Of a DNA stretch of 64,000 nt, positions 38,011 to 46,244 are shown in pieces (position 1 is the first letter of the stretch; each line of letters opens with the position of its first letter). Both the position numbers and the translations under genes were made by a program. The notes under the pieces were generated by a model. That model had not been told where the DNA came from. It saw nothing but the letters and a program-made list of their open reading frames with translations, and did not search any database. Source of the stretch: Pedobacter sp. Leaf176 (lineage in GTDB: Bacteria; Bacteroidota; Bacteroidia; Sphingobacteriales; Sphingobacteriaceae); the NCBI RefSeq assembly GCF_001424305.1, contig NZ_LMPD01000002.1, positions 295,531 through 359,530 of the forward strand, read 5' to 3'.

Positions 38011-38321
38011 CTTTTTGCCAAAGAAACACGGAATACACGGAAATTGAGGAATCGTCATTTCGACCGTAGCGGAGAAATCTTTTTCTGCTTGTCGGTAATG
38101 ACTCTTCCAAAGATCGCTCCATTACGCTGCGCTGCAGTCGAGATGACGAATAAAGTTTCCGAAAAGCAGCTTCCTTTTTAAATAAACCTAATAGAACGGA
38201 AAGCCCAAAGTGAACAAAGAGCCAGGAAATGAAGTAGCAAGAACGAAAAATCAAAAGAACCTCTGAACGCCCGTCCCAAAATAAAATCTAAATCGTAACT
38301 CTGAAATCGTAATTTTTAATT
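38011..38321. other. Gene-free stretch with a REP-type repeat
   Basis: There is no gene of note between sixA and the promoter at 38322. It holds the palindromic repeat at 38053-38148, and the remainder is AT-rich filler. Confidence 0.5.
38053..38148. repeat. Palindromic repeat (CGTCATTTCGAC family)
   Basis: CGTCATTTCGAC (38053-38064) is balanced by GTCGAGATGACG (38137-38148). The interior carries GGAGAAATCTTTT and its partner AGATCGCTCC. Related repeats with the core GTCATTTCGAC and AGCGGAGAAATCT are frequent in Bacteroidota intergenic DNA. Confidence 0.75.
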
Positions 38322-38329
38322 TATATTTG
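38322..38329 (+). promoter_or_regulatory. TATATTTG -7 box upstream of DUF4290 gene
   Basis: TATATTTG matches TAnnTTTG. It lies 115 bp before the ATG and about 20 bp before a folded RNA element, suggesting a long structured leader. No convincing TTTG -33 box is seen at 19-20 bp upstream. Confidence 0.4.
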
Positions 38330-38347
38330 TACCATAAATAACGAAAG

Positions 38348-38418
38348 TCCGGCAATAGACATTTCGGTGAATTCATAACCTAATCTCCTCTGGTTATTTC
38401 ATAATTCGTATCGCCGGA
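38348..38418 (+). promoter_or_regulatory. Structured 5' leader element
   Basis: TCCGGCAATA (38348-38357) pairs with TATCGCCGGA (38409-38418) with one mismatch. Inside, GAATT/AATTC and ATAACC/GGTTAT form a second helix around an 11-nt loop. The element sits between a -7 box and the DUF4290 start codon. Its nature (riboswitch, protein-binding leader or chance palindrome) is unknown. Confidence 0.5.
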
Positions 38419-38444
38419 AAATTTATCCATTAAATTATCTGTAC

Positions 38445-39134
38445 ATGAATTTTGATTATAATACGACGCGCAGCCATTTGATTTTATCGGAATATGGCCG
38501 CAACGTTCAGAATATGGTGAAGTATATCTGCGAATTGCCCACTATTGAAGAACGTAATAAATATGCCCAGGCGGTTATCGACCTGATGGGATTTCTGCAA
38601 CCGCATTTACGTGATGTTGCCGATTTTAAGCATAAACTTTGGGACCATTTGCACATTATATCTGGTTACCAGATTGATGTGGAAAGCCCTTACCCGAAGC
38701 CTTTGCCTGAAAATGCCTTTAAAAAACCAGAACCACTTCCCTATCCTCAACAACGAATTACCTACAAACATTATGGTAAAACGGTTGAGAATCTGATTGA
38801 AAAAGCCATGCGCGAAGAAAATCCTGAAAATAAAAAAGCGATGGTTCAGGGAATTGCAAACTTTATGAAAATGGCTTACGTAACCTGGAACAAGGATAAT
38901 GTAAGTGATGATACGATCATTAAAGATTTGAAATACCTTTCAGGCGGCTTATTATCACTTGATGAAGGTGTTAACCTGGCTAAAGTTGAGTTCAGGGCAC
39001 AAAATCCTCGACAGAATATTAACAACAACAGAGGTCGCAATAATAATAACAACAACAATAACGGAGGCAAAAACCGTCAAAACAATAATAACAATAACCG
39101 CGGCCGCAACAACAATAATAAACCTAAATATTAA
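38445..39134 (+). CDS. DUF4290 family protein with Asn/Arg-rich tail
   Basis: The 229-residue protein matches DUF4290 (PF14123): a helical domain of about 170 residues (YGRNVQNMVKYICELPTIEER and KHYGKTVENLIEKAMREE), then a tail of Asn runs interrupted by RGR (from about residue 190). The Asn/Arg/Gly tail resembles nucleic-acid-binding RGG-like tails. In Bacteroidota this gene commonly precedes murA, as here. Its function is not established. Confidence 0.88.
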   Translation: MNFDYNTTRSHLILSEYGRNVQNMVKYICELPTIEERNKYAQAVIDLMGFLQPHLRDVADFKHKLWDHLHIISGYQIDVESPYPKPLPENAFKKPEPLPYPQQRITYKHYGKTVENLIEKAMREENPENKKAMVQGIANFMKMAYVTWNKDNVSDDTIIKDLKYLSGGLLSLDEGVNLAKVEFRAQNPRQNINNNRGRNNNNNNNNGGKNRQNNNNNNRGRNNNNKPKY

Positions 39135-39186
39135 TTAAAGGGTTAATGGTTGAAGGTAGAGGGCGAAAGGTTAAATATTACCAAAT

Positions 39187-39250
39187 CTTGATACTCAATA
39201 CTTGATACCTGATACCTGATACCCATTACTTGTTACTTACTACTTGATAC
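39187..39250 (+). repeat. Short tandem TTGATACC-type repeats before murA
   Basis: Variants of CTTGATAC, CTGATACC and CTTGTTAC follow each other for about 60 bp between the DUF4290 gene and murA. Similar words occur at 14639-14669. Confidence 0.7.
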
Positions 39251-39260
39251 TAAAAAATAT

Positions 39261-40586
39261 ATGAACGCATTTGAAATAACAGGCGGAATTAAATTAAAAG
39301 GCGAAATTACTCCCCAAGGTGCCAAAAATGAGGCTTTACAGATCTTATCCGCTGTTTTGCTTACCGAAGAGAAAGTAACCATCAGCAACATTCCAGACAT
39401 TAAGGATGTAAATAAATTAATCGAATTATTGGGTGATTTAGGAGTTATAGTAGAGCGCATCAATAAAGACACATACACTTTCGAGGCCAAAAATATTGAT
39501 TTAAACTTCTTCGAATCTGACACCTTTAAAGCTAAAGGCGGCGGTTTACGCGGTTCAATTATGATTGTTGGTCCGCTATTGGCTCGTTTTGGCAAAGCTG
39601 CAATACCTAAGCCTGGTGGCGATAAAATTGGCCGCAGAAGATTGGACACCCATTTTATCGGTTTCGAAAAGTTAGGTGCTAAATTTGTATACGACAGCAA
39701 AAAAGCGTTCTTTAACGTTGATGCAACAAATTTACAAGGTGCTTATATTTTGCTTGATGAAGCATCTGTTACAGGAACAGCAAACATTGTAATGGCTGCA
39801 GTTTTGGCTAAAGGTACAACTACAATTTACAACGCAGCCTGCGAACCTTATTTACAGCAACTATGCAAAATGCTAAATCGCATGGGTGCGAAGATTTCTG
39901 GTATTGGTTCAAATTTATTAACCATTGAGGGTGTTAAAGTTTTAGGTGGTACAGAACACAGAATGTTGCCTGACATGATTGAGATTGGCTCTTTCATTGG
40001 TATGGCGGCAATGACTGAATCTGAAATCACGATAAAAAACGTTTGTTATGATGAACTTGGAGTAATACCTGAAGTTTTCAAGAAATTAGGTATTAAATTA
40101 GAACGCAGAGGCGACGATATTTTTGTGCCATCGCAAAAGCACTATGAAATTGATACTTTCATTGATGGTTCGATTCTAACCATTGCCGATTCGCCATGGC
40201 CGGGCTTTACGCCCGATTTATTGAGCATTGTTTTGGTTGTGGCGACACAAGCGAAAGGAAACGTTTTAATCCACCAGAAAATGTTTGAGAGTCGTTTATT
40301 CTTCGTGGATAAGCTTATTGATATGGGTGCTCAGATCATTCTTTGCGATCCGCACCGTGCAACCGTTAATGGAATCGATAAAAAATACCAACTTCGCGGC
40401 ATCAGCATGACTTCTCCTGACATCAGAGCTGGGGTATCCTTGCTAATCGCTGCATTATCAGCTGAGGGCAAATCAACCATTTATAATATCGAACAAATTG
40501 AGCGGGGTTACCAGGACATTGATACGCGTTTACGCGCCCTGGGTGCGCAAATTAAGCGTGTAAATGCAGATGCACCATCTCATTAA
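39261..40586 (+). CDS. murA: UDP-N-acetylglucosamine 1-carboxyvinyltransferase MurA (Asp-type)
   Basis: MurA catalyses the first committed step of peptidoglycan synthesis, transferring enolpyruvate from PEP to UDP-GlcNAc. The 441-residue protein has the substrate loop PKPGGDKIGRRRLDTH, LDEASVTGTANI and TDFxP-type segment WPGFTPDLLS. In the loop, the residue equivalent to E. coli Cys115 is Asp121 (codon 39621-39623). A Cys-to-Asp change at this site is known to preserve activity and give fosfomycin resistance. It follows the DUF4290 gene and ends at a strong terminator. Confidence 0.95.
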   Translation: MNAFEITGGIKLKGEITPQGAKNEALQILSAVLLTEEKVTISNIPDIKDVNKLIELLGDLGVIVERINKDTYTFEAKNIDLNFFESDTFKAKGGGLRGSIMIVGPLLARFGKAAIPKPGGDKIGRRRLDTHFIGFEKLGAKFVYDSKKAFFNVDATNLQGAYILLDEASVTGTANIVMAAVLAKGTTTIYNAACEPYLQQLCKMLNRMGAKISGIGSNLLTIEGVKVLGGTEHRMLPDMIEIGSFIGMAAMTESEITIKNVCYDELGVIPEVFKKLGIKLERRGDDIFVPSQKHYEIDTFIDGSILTIADSPWPGFTPDLLSIVLVVATQAKGNVLIHQKMFESRLFFVDKLIDMGAQIILCDPHRATVNGIDKKYQLRGISMTSPDIRAGVSLLIAALSAEGKSTIYNIEQIERGYQDIDTRLRALGAQIKRVNADAPSH

Positions 40587-40646
40587 GCGGAAAGATAAAA
40601 GCTGAAAGGCTAAAGGTGAAAGACCAAAGCTTAAATAGCACTAAGC

Positions 40647-40685
40647 AAAAACGCCCGGATAATAATTTATCTGGGCGTTTTTTTG
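40647..40685 (+). terminator. Intrinsic terminator of murA
   Basis: AAAACGCCCGGATA pairs with TATCTGGGCGTTTT across a short loop, and seven T residues follow. It is about 65 bp after the murA stop. Confidence 0.92.
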
Positions 40686-40691
40686 GCTTCT

Positions 40692-40775
40692 CGTCATTGC
40701 GAGGCACGAAGCAATCTTTTTAGCTGTAAGTATTAAACCCAAAGCATTAAGATTGCTTCGTGCCTCGCAATGACG
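40692..40775. repeat. Perfect 27-bp inverted repeat (CGTCATTGCGAGG family)
   Basis: The arms 40692-40718 and 40749-40775 are exact reverse complements, starting CGTCATTGCGAGGCACGAAG; the 30-bp spacer is unrelated. It is a REP/BIME-like element common in Bacteroidota. A decayed copy lies at 715-791. Confidence 0.92.
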
Positions 40776-40871
40776 ACCGTTTTAGACTAGATATATCTTA
40801 GGATTAACTGCATTTCCACTTCTCCATTTCCTATTATCTATTTACTATTCCCCATTTGCAATCTTCCTTAA

Positions 40872-42233
40872 CTAACCAGATATCGCATTTATAACATCAT
40901 ATTGGGTAATAATTTCAATTTTCCCAGATTCATCCTCAACCAGCACGGCAGAATTTTCTTTATTAATCAATGATGAAATTTTGTCAATTGAGGTGTTCAA
41001 ATCAACAAAAGGGAAAGTCGCAGTCATGATTTCTGAAATTGGTGCTGATTTCAAACCAGGGTTTTCCAGTAAAGCCGACAAAATATCACTTTCTGCAATT
41101 TTACCTACAATCATGCCTTGCTGGGTTACCGGAATTTGAGAAATGTTCATCGACTTAATTGTATTTATGGCTTCCAGAACAGATTTTGTTGCATCAAGCG
41201 TTACAATTTCTGTCGCTTCTTTTTTAGCCAAAATTGATTTTGCCGTTAATTTTTCATCCTGTAAGAAGCCCCGTTCGCGTAACCAGTCTTCATTATACAT
41301 TTTGCCCATGTAGCGGCTGCCGTGGTCATGAAAAATAACCACAACCACATCTTCAGGCTTTAATTTATCTTTCAACTGGATTAAGCCACCGATTGCCGCA
41401 CCGGCAGAGTTTCCTACAAAAATTCCTTCTTTACGGGCTATATCTCGGGTCATTAATGCTGCGTCCTTATCCGTTACTTTTTCAAATAAATCAATAACAT
41501 CAAAGTTCACATTAGCCGGTAAAAAGTCTTCACCGATTCCCTCTGTGATATAAGGATAAATTTCGTCCTTATCAAAAATGCCGGTTTCCTTATATTTTTT
41601 GAAAACCGAACCATAAGTATCGATTCCCCAAACCTGAATGTCAGGATTTTTTTCCTTAAGGTATTTGCCAGCGCCGGAAATTGTTCCGCCAGTACCCACA
41701 CCAACAACTAAATGAGTGATTTTACCTTCAGTCTGCTCCCAAATCTCCGGACCGGTTTGTTCATAATGCGCAGCTGTATTTGCTAAATTATCATATTGGT
41801 TTGGTTTCCAGGAATTCGGAACTTCACGCTCTAAACGGGAAGATACTGAATAATAAGACCTTGGGTCCTCAGGTTCAACGTTCGTAGGGCAAACAATCAC
41901 TTCCGCACCAAAAGCACGCAGTGCATCCACTTTTTCCTTTGACTGTTTATCCGTAGTTGTAAAAATACATTTATAACCCTTAATAATAGCAGCCATAGCC
42001 AAACCCATACCTGTATTCCCTGAAGTTCCTTCAATGATGGTGCCACCAGGTTTTAACTTACCACTGCGCTCGGCATCGTCAATCATCTTCACCGCCATAC
42101 GGTCTTTGATCGAGTTGCCAGGATTAGTCGTCTCTATTTTCGCCAGAATAGTTCCTGGAATACCTTTTGTTATTGTATTTAATTTAACCAGGGGCGTATT
42201 GCCAATGGTTTCTAGAATGTTATTGTACCACAT
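40872..42233 (-). CDS. Cystathionine beta-synthase-like PLP enzyme with CBS pair
   Basis: The 453-residue protein has a cysteine-synthase core with the Schiff-base Lys43 in NSIKDRMA, the substrate loop EGTSGNTGMGLAM and PLP-phosphate loop VGTGGTISGAG, and a C-terminal pair of CBS domains (about 335-453) that may bind adenosyl ligands such as SAM. It lacks the heme domain of animal CBS. Its likely reaction is homocysteine plus serine to cystathionine, or O-acetylserine to cysteine; motifs alone do not decide. It would link the methionine operon to cysteine. Confidence 0.88.
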   Translation of the reverse strand: MWYNNILETIGNTPLVKLNTITKGIPGTILAKIETTNPGNSIKDRMAVKMIDDAERSGKLKPGGTIIEGTSGNTGMGLAMAAIIKGYKCIFTTTDKQSKEKVDALRAFGAEVIVCPTNVEPEDPRSYYSVSSRLEREVPNSWKPNQYDNLANTAAHYEQTGPEIWEQTEGKITHLVVGVGTGGTISGAGKYLKEKNPDIQVWGIDTYGSVFKKYKETGIFDKDEIYPYITEGIGEDFLPANVNFDVIDLFEKVTDKDAALMTRDIARKEGIFVGNSAGAAIGGLIQLKDKLKPEDVVVVIFHDHGSRYMGKMYNEDWLRERGFLQDEKLTAKSILAKKEATEIVTLDATKSVLEAINTIKSMNISQIPVTQQGMIVGKIAESDILSALLENPGLKSAPISEIMTATFPFVDLNTSIDKISSLINKENSAVLVEDESGKIEIITQYDVINAISG

Positions 42234-42433
42234 AATACAAAATTAAGCAAAGGCATTAAGTATTTTATGAACAATATTTTATTTGAAACATAATTTTGAA
42301 ATTCTACAATTTTAGAAATTATATTTTATAAACTACCAGAATGATGGGCATTATAGATTGATTATTGGGCGAGATATGATATCGAAGAAATTTATCAACC
42401 TTTATCGACTACTTTTAAGATACCATTAAGGAA

Positions 42434-42631
42434 TTAGGACTCTTCTGATTCATCAGATTGATTACCACTACCCTCGTTTTCAGAAAATGTTTTAGCCTTT
42501 TCATCAGCCGAGACATTATTTTGCTCATTGGATTCCAGGTTCTCCTCCAGCCGGTCATTCCATCGGTCCAGACCATTTTCAGCACTTTCATTGCTTTCCT
42601 GATTACCTGCGGTGTTTTTAGGATCTTCCAT
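42434..42631 (-). CDS. Small acidic protein of unknown function
   Basis: The 65-residue frame (EDPKNTAGNQESNESAENGL onward) is rich in Glu, Asn, Ser and Asp, and looks disordered. The overlapping frame 42415-42657 gives a Met/Lys/Trp-rich protein that is less plausible. It follows tatA by 39 bp and could share its transcript. No family recognised. Confidence 0.5.
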   Translation of the reverse strand: MEDPKNTAGNQESNESAENGLDRWNDRLEENLESNEQNNVSADEKAKTFSENEGSGNQSDESEES

Positions 42632-42670
42632 AATATTTTTAAATAGGAACATTTCAAAGAAATTAAAGTT

Positions 42671-42817
42671 TTAATTTAATCCATCTACAGGTGGTTTTTT
42701 AGCTTCCTTGAATTCCCTTACACTTTTACCGATGCCCTTCATCAACTCCGGCAATTTTTTACCGCCGAAAATTAATAAAACAACAACACAGATTAGAATA
42801 ATTTCAATTACCGACAT
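42671..42817 (-). CDS. tatA: Twin-arginine translocase subunit TatA/TatE
   Basis: The 48-residue product has an N-terminal transmembrane helix ([15 protein letters not shown]), the hinge [20 protein letters not shown] that marks TatA/E proteins (glycine hinge then amphipathic helix), and a short polar tail with [12 protein letters not shown]. TatA polymerises to form the pore for folded proteins exported with a twin-arginine signal. The gene is short and easily missed. The usual TatC is not adjacent. Confidence 0.88.
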   Translation of the reverse strand: MSVIEIILICVVVLLIFGGKKLPELMKGIGKSVREFKEAKKPPVDGLN

Positions 42818-42981
42818 AACTTTTCTTGTGAATGTACAACAAATTGCCAATAATCAATTTAAAGGCACAACATTAACTTTCAAATATTTTGAAAATGATT
42901 ATTACAAAATGATGATTAACAAAACCTGCGGGAGAGAAACAAGCTCGTGATATAAACGTTATACTTGTAAAAACAGCTAAT

Positions 42982-43635
42982 ATGGCAACTGCTCAACAAA
43001 TCCGTCAGGCCTACCTCGATTACGTTTTAACTAATAATGAAAAACCTAAATCGGTTTACAGCTTTTCAAAAAAAATAAAGATTACCGAAGCTGAGTTTTA
43101 TCAGTTTTATGCTTCATTTGAAAGCATCGAAAAAAACATTTGGTTCGATTTAACTTTTGAGACCATTACAAAGATAAAAGAACAGGATGTCTGGTTTCAG
43201 TATTCTGCGAGGGAAAAAATGCTTTCTTTCTTTTATAGCTACACAGAAAATTTAAAAAACCAGCGAAGCTTTGTTATTTACAGCCTGAAAAATTATAATG
43301 GAAAATTTTCCACACCTAATGTTCTCGCCGGCGTAAAACCAATATTCGAAAATTTTGCTGAAGATATTATTAACGAAGGCCTTGAAAGCGGGGAGCTTGC
43401 TGAGCGTAAGTTTTTAAGTAAAAGGTATAAAGATGCCTTATGGATTCAATTTGCTTTCATTATAAATTTTTGGATAAATGATGATAGTGATGGTTTTGAA
43501 AAAACGGATGAGGCAATTGAAAAGGGCATTAATGTAACTTTCGATTTATTTCAGCACTCTCCCATTGATAATTTATTTGAGTATGGGAAGTTTTTGAGCA
43601 GAAATGGCAGGTTCAAAGAGCGTATGGGATTTTAA
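42982..43635 (+). CDS. TetR-family regulator
   Basis: The 217-residue protein has an N-terminal DNA-binding helix bundle with the turn SVYSFSKKIKITEAEFYQFYASFESIEKNIW (about residues 23-52), which is a TetR-like recognition region, followed by an all-helical ligand domain. It is 3 bp ahead of the ABC1 kinase gene, so it probably regulates that operon and is fused to its function. No ligand is apparent. Confidence 0.82.
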   Translation: MATAQQIRQAYLDYVLTNNEKPKSVYSFSKKIKITEAEFYQFYASFESIEKNIWFDLTFETITKIKEQDVWFQYSAREKMLSFFYSYTENLKNQRSFVIYSLKNYNGKFSTPNVLAGVKPIFENFAEDIINEGLESGELAERKFLSKRYKDALWIQFAFIINFWINDDSDGFEKTDEAIEKGINVTFDLFQHSPIDNLFEYGKFLSRNGRFKERMGF

Positions 43636-43638
43636 AAG

Positions 43639-44946
43639 ATGAAGACACAAGATAGCATTCCGGTAACCAAAGTAGAACGTTCCGCAAAATTTGTTAAAAC
43701 TGGTTTCCAGATTGGGGGAAACTACATCAAACATTATTCGAAAAAATTATTCAATCCTGAAATGGATAGAGCCCAGTTGAATGAAGACAATGCAACTGAT
43801 ATTTATAAGTCTTTAAGCGAATTAAAAGGCAGCGCTTTAAAAATAGCCCAAATGCTCAGTATGGATAAAAACATACTCCCAAAATCTTATGTCGACAAGT
43901 TTACCCAATCGCAATACAACGCGCCGCCGCTCTCCGGACCGCTGATTGTAAGAACTTTCACCAAGAACTTCGGTAAAACGCCTGATAAGCTATACGATAG
44001 CTTCAATATAAATTCGACAAATGCAGCGTCAATAGGCCAGGTTCATCAGGCTACTTTGAACGGAAAAAAATTAGCGGTAAAGATCCAATATCCCGGCGTA
44101 GGCGATAGTATTTCTTCCGACCTGAAATTAGTCAAGCCTTTCGCTTTTCGCCTGCTTGGAATGTCGGAAAAAGAACTGAATATTTATATTAAAGAAGTTG
44201 AGGAGCGCTTGCTGGAAGAAACGGATTACGAACTGGAAGTAAAACGTTCGATAGAATTTTCGGAAGCTTGTAAAAACCTTAATAACGTTGTTTTCCCAAA
44301 GTATTACCCTGAAATGTCCAGTAAACGCATCATATCAATGGACTGGATTGATGGGTTGCATTTGAAGGAATTTTTAAAAACTAATCCATCTCAGGAATTA
44401 AAGAATAAAATTGGCCAGGCTCTATGGGATTTTTATAATTTCCAGCAACATGAATTGAGAGCAGTACACGCAGATCCTCATCCAGGCAATTTTATGATTA
44501 CGCCCGATGAGAAACTAGGTGTTATTGATTTTGGCTGCATCAAAGAAATGCCTGACGATTTCTATTACCCATTTTTCTCCCTGATCTCCACAGATGTTAT
44601 TCTGGATAAGCAAAAAACGATTGATGCTTTCCGTAAGCTTGACATGATTCATAAAGAGGATACAGAAACTCAAGTTGAATTTTACTATAAATCCTACAAA
44701 GAGATGATTGAGTTATTTGCAAAACCTTACATCAATGAGTTTTTTGATTTTAGTAAAAGTGAATTTTTCGAAAAGCTGTATGAATATGGCGAAAAAATTT
44801 CCCGAATGCCAGAATTTAAACAAGCCCGTGGTGTTAAGCATTTTATATATGTAAACAGAACTAATTTCGGCCTTTACACCATCCTTCATGATTTAAAAGC
44901 CACTGTGAAAACGAGCACCTTTAAACCGGCTATCAAGGAAGTTTAG
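43639..44946 (+). CDS. ABC1/AarF (UbiB-like) atypical kinase
   Basis: The 435-residue protein has the ABC1 signature: KGSALKIAQMLSMD (KxGQ-like), the Ala-rich loop AASIGQVHQATL, the invariant Lys in KIQYPGV, the ExD motif (LEETDYELE), and the catalytic VHADPHPGNFMI and GVIDFGCIKEM. Homologues regulate isoprenoid/quinone metabolism, but no quinone gene lies nearby. It is co-directional with the TetR gene and shares its last 4 bp with the receiver gene on the opposite strand. Confidence 0.9.
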   Translation: MKTQDSIPVTKVERSAKFVKTGFQIGGNYIKHYSKKLFNPEMDRAQLNEDNATDIYKSLSELKGSALKIAQMLSMDKNILPKSYVDKFTQSQYNAPPLSGPLIVRTFTKNFGKTPDKLYDSFNINSTNAASIGQVHQATLNGKKLAVKIQYPGVGDSISSDLKLVKPFAFRLLGMSEKELNIYIKEVEERLLEETDYELEVKRSIEFSEACKNLNNVVFPKYYPEMSSKRIISMDWIDGLHLKEFLKTNPSQELKNKIGQALWDFYNFQQHELRAVHADPHPGNFMITPDEKLGVIDFGCIKEMPDDFYYPFFSLISTDVILDKQKTIDAFRKLDMIHKEDTETQVEFYYKSYKEMIELFAKPYINEFFDFSKSEFFEKLYEYGEKISRMPEFKQARGVKHFIYVNRTNFGLYTILHDLKATVKTSTFKPAIKEV

Positions 44947-45299
44947 GCATTTTTCTTCACCACTTCTATCATATGATCTAAATCGAATGGCTTTTGTATA
45001 AAGTCGTCGGCTTTATTTTCTTCCGCAATCTGCGGTAATTTTTCAGATGTGGAGGTTAAAACGGCGGAAATATCCTCCGTCTCGGGATTAGTTTTTAATT
45101 CTTTAATTATTTTGGAACCTTTCTTTTGTCCTTTAATATTGTCGTCAATAACAACAACATCGGGATCAATCTCATCAATTTTTTCTATGGGAGCAGTTGA
45201 CAATGACGCAGTTACTTCAAAACCTTCTTCATCCAGTACTTGGTCCATAATATCCAGGATGTCTTTATTATCCTGAACCAAAACAACCTTTTTCTTCAT
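44943..45299 (-). CDS. Stand-alone response regulator receiver protein
   Basis: The 118-residue CheY-like protein has the acidic pocket VLVQDNKD, the phosphoacceptor Asp52 (DVVVIDDNI) and Lys103 (QKPF), with a Thr/Ser at the switch (LTSTSE). It has no output domain and no kinase next to it, so its partner is unknown. It is convergent with the ABC1 gene, overlapping by 4 bp. Confidence 0.9.
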   Translation of the reverse strand: MKKKVVLVQDNKDILDIMDQVLDEEGFEVTASLSTAPIEKIDEIDPDVVVIDDNIKGQKKGSKIIKELKTNPETEDISAVLTSTSEKLPQIAEENKADDFIQKPFDLDHMIEVVKKNA

Positions 45300-45533
45300 A
45301 AACAGCTGTATTCAATATTTCTTTAAATATAAGAAAAAGAACCGTTCACTCATATACCCATTTTTTTGCTTGAATGATGACATTACCATTTGGTCTGATT
45401 TTTAAACCTGTTCGTCGATTAGTTATTGATGCTGGTATAAAACGAAGAATTTAGCTGCAACGTTTTCGGATGATTGGCGTCTTATCTACAAACAATCCAA
45501 AAACGAAATTTAAAAACATTAAATAGCAGCATT

Positions 45534-46130
45534 ATGAAAACCTCAATCAAAACCTTAATCGCAACATCTCTAACAGCAATCGTTTTAACCTCAACTGCTT
45601 TCGCAACCAGCGTAATGGCGGCCGAGCAAAAACCTACTACTGTATCCGCATCAGCAACTCCCTTTAAAAGAGTTATTGTTAAAGGAAATGTAGAAATTAC
45701 TTTAGTTCAACGACAAAACGAAGGCGTAACCTACGCAGATGATAATATCGGAAAAGCAAAAATTACGCAGGAAGGTAATGTATTGAGAATCACGTCGGCC
45801 GATAAAGATGTAGCAAAACTGGTTGTTTACGTGAACGACATCTTCAGAATAGAGGCATCTGAAAATGCAGTTGTAAAAACCAACGGTAAAATAAAGTCAA
45901 AATATCTCCAGATATTCCTGAGCGGAAATGCACAGGCTGACATCAATTCAGCTACTGAAGGATTATATACTGTAATCTCAGGCAACTCTGATTTAAAATT
46001 AAGTGGTTCCACAGATAACCACACCTTGATAATGGGTAAAACGCCTAAATTAACAATCAACAGATTCGCTGCTTTGAAAACGAATATCAGTTCAGCTGAA
46101 TCAGTAGTAACCGAGATCGCAGCTTTGTAA
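45534..46130 (+). CDS. Secreted GIN-domain (DUF2807) protein
   Basis: The 198-residue protein starts with a signal peptide ending MAAEQ (about residue 30) and is followed by a right-handed beta-helix-like GIN domain: FKRVIVKGNVEITLVQ, then strands KLVVYVNDIFRIEASENAVV and LYTVISGNSDLKLSGSTDNHTL. Such proteins are envelope-located and common in Bacteroidota. The ATG at 45534 is chosen because it gives the classic MKT-type signal peptide; 45474 would add twenty poor residues. Confidence 0.83.
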   Translation: MKTSIKTLIATSLTAIVLTSTAFATSVMAAEQKPTTVSASATPFKRVIVKGNVEITLVQRQNEGVTYADDNIGKAKITQEGNVLRITSADKDVAKLVVYVNDIFRIEASENAVVKTNGKIKSKYLQIFLSGNAQADINSATEGLYTVISGNSDLKLSGSTDNHTLIMGKTPKLTINRFAALKTNISSAESVVTEIAAL

Positions 46131-46153
46131 AATAAACCGACTATATATTTTTT

Positions 46154-46188
46154 AAAAGCGACGGATTTTATTCGTCGCTTTTTTATTT
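46154..46188 (+). terminator. Intrinsic terminator of the GIN-domain gene
   Basis: AAAAGCGACG (46154-46163) pairs with CGTCGCTTTT (46173-46182) followed by TTTTA. It lies 23 bp after the stop codon. Confidence 0.9.
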
Positions 46189-46244
46189 CAATCTTCAGAA
46201 TTTCTTCAGAATGGAAATGTAATTTGCGCAAAATTGCTAACCAA

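Noticed and set aside
38990..39134. Asn codon runs as a separate tandem repeat or frameshifted region
   Set aside because: The runs stay in frame and form the natural Asn/Arg-rich tail of the DUF4290 protein.
42415..42657. Alternative 80-residue protein in the frame overlapping the small acidic gene
   Set aside because: Its Met/Lys/Trp-rich composition looks like a shadow of the acidic frame, which is more plausible.
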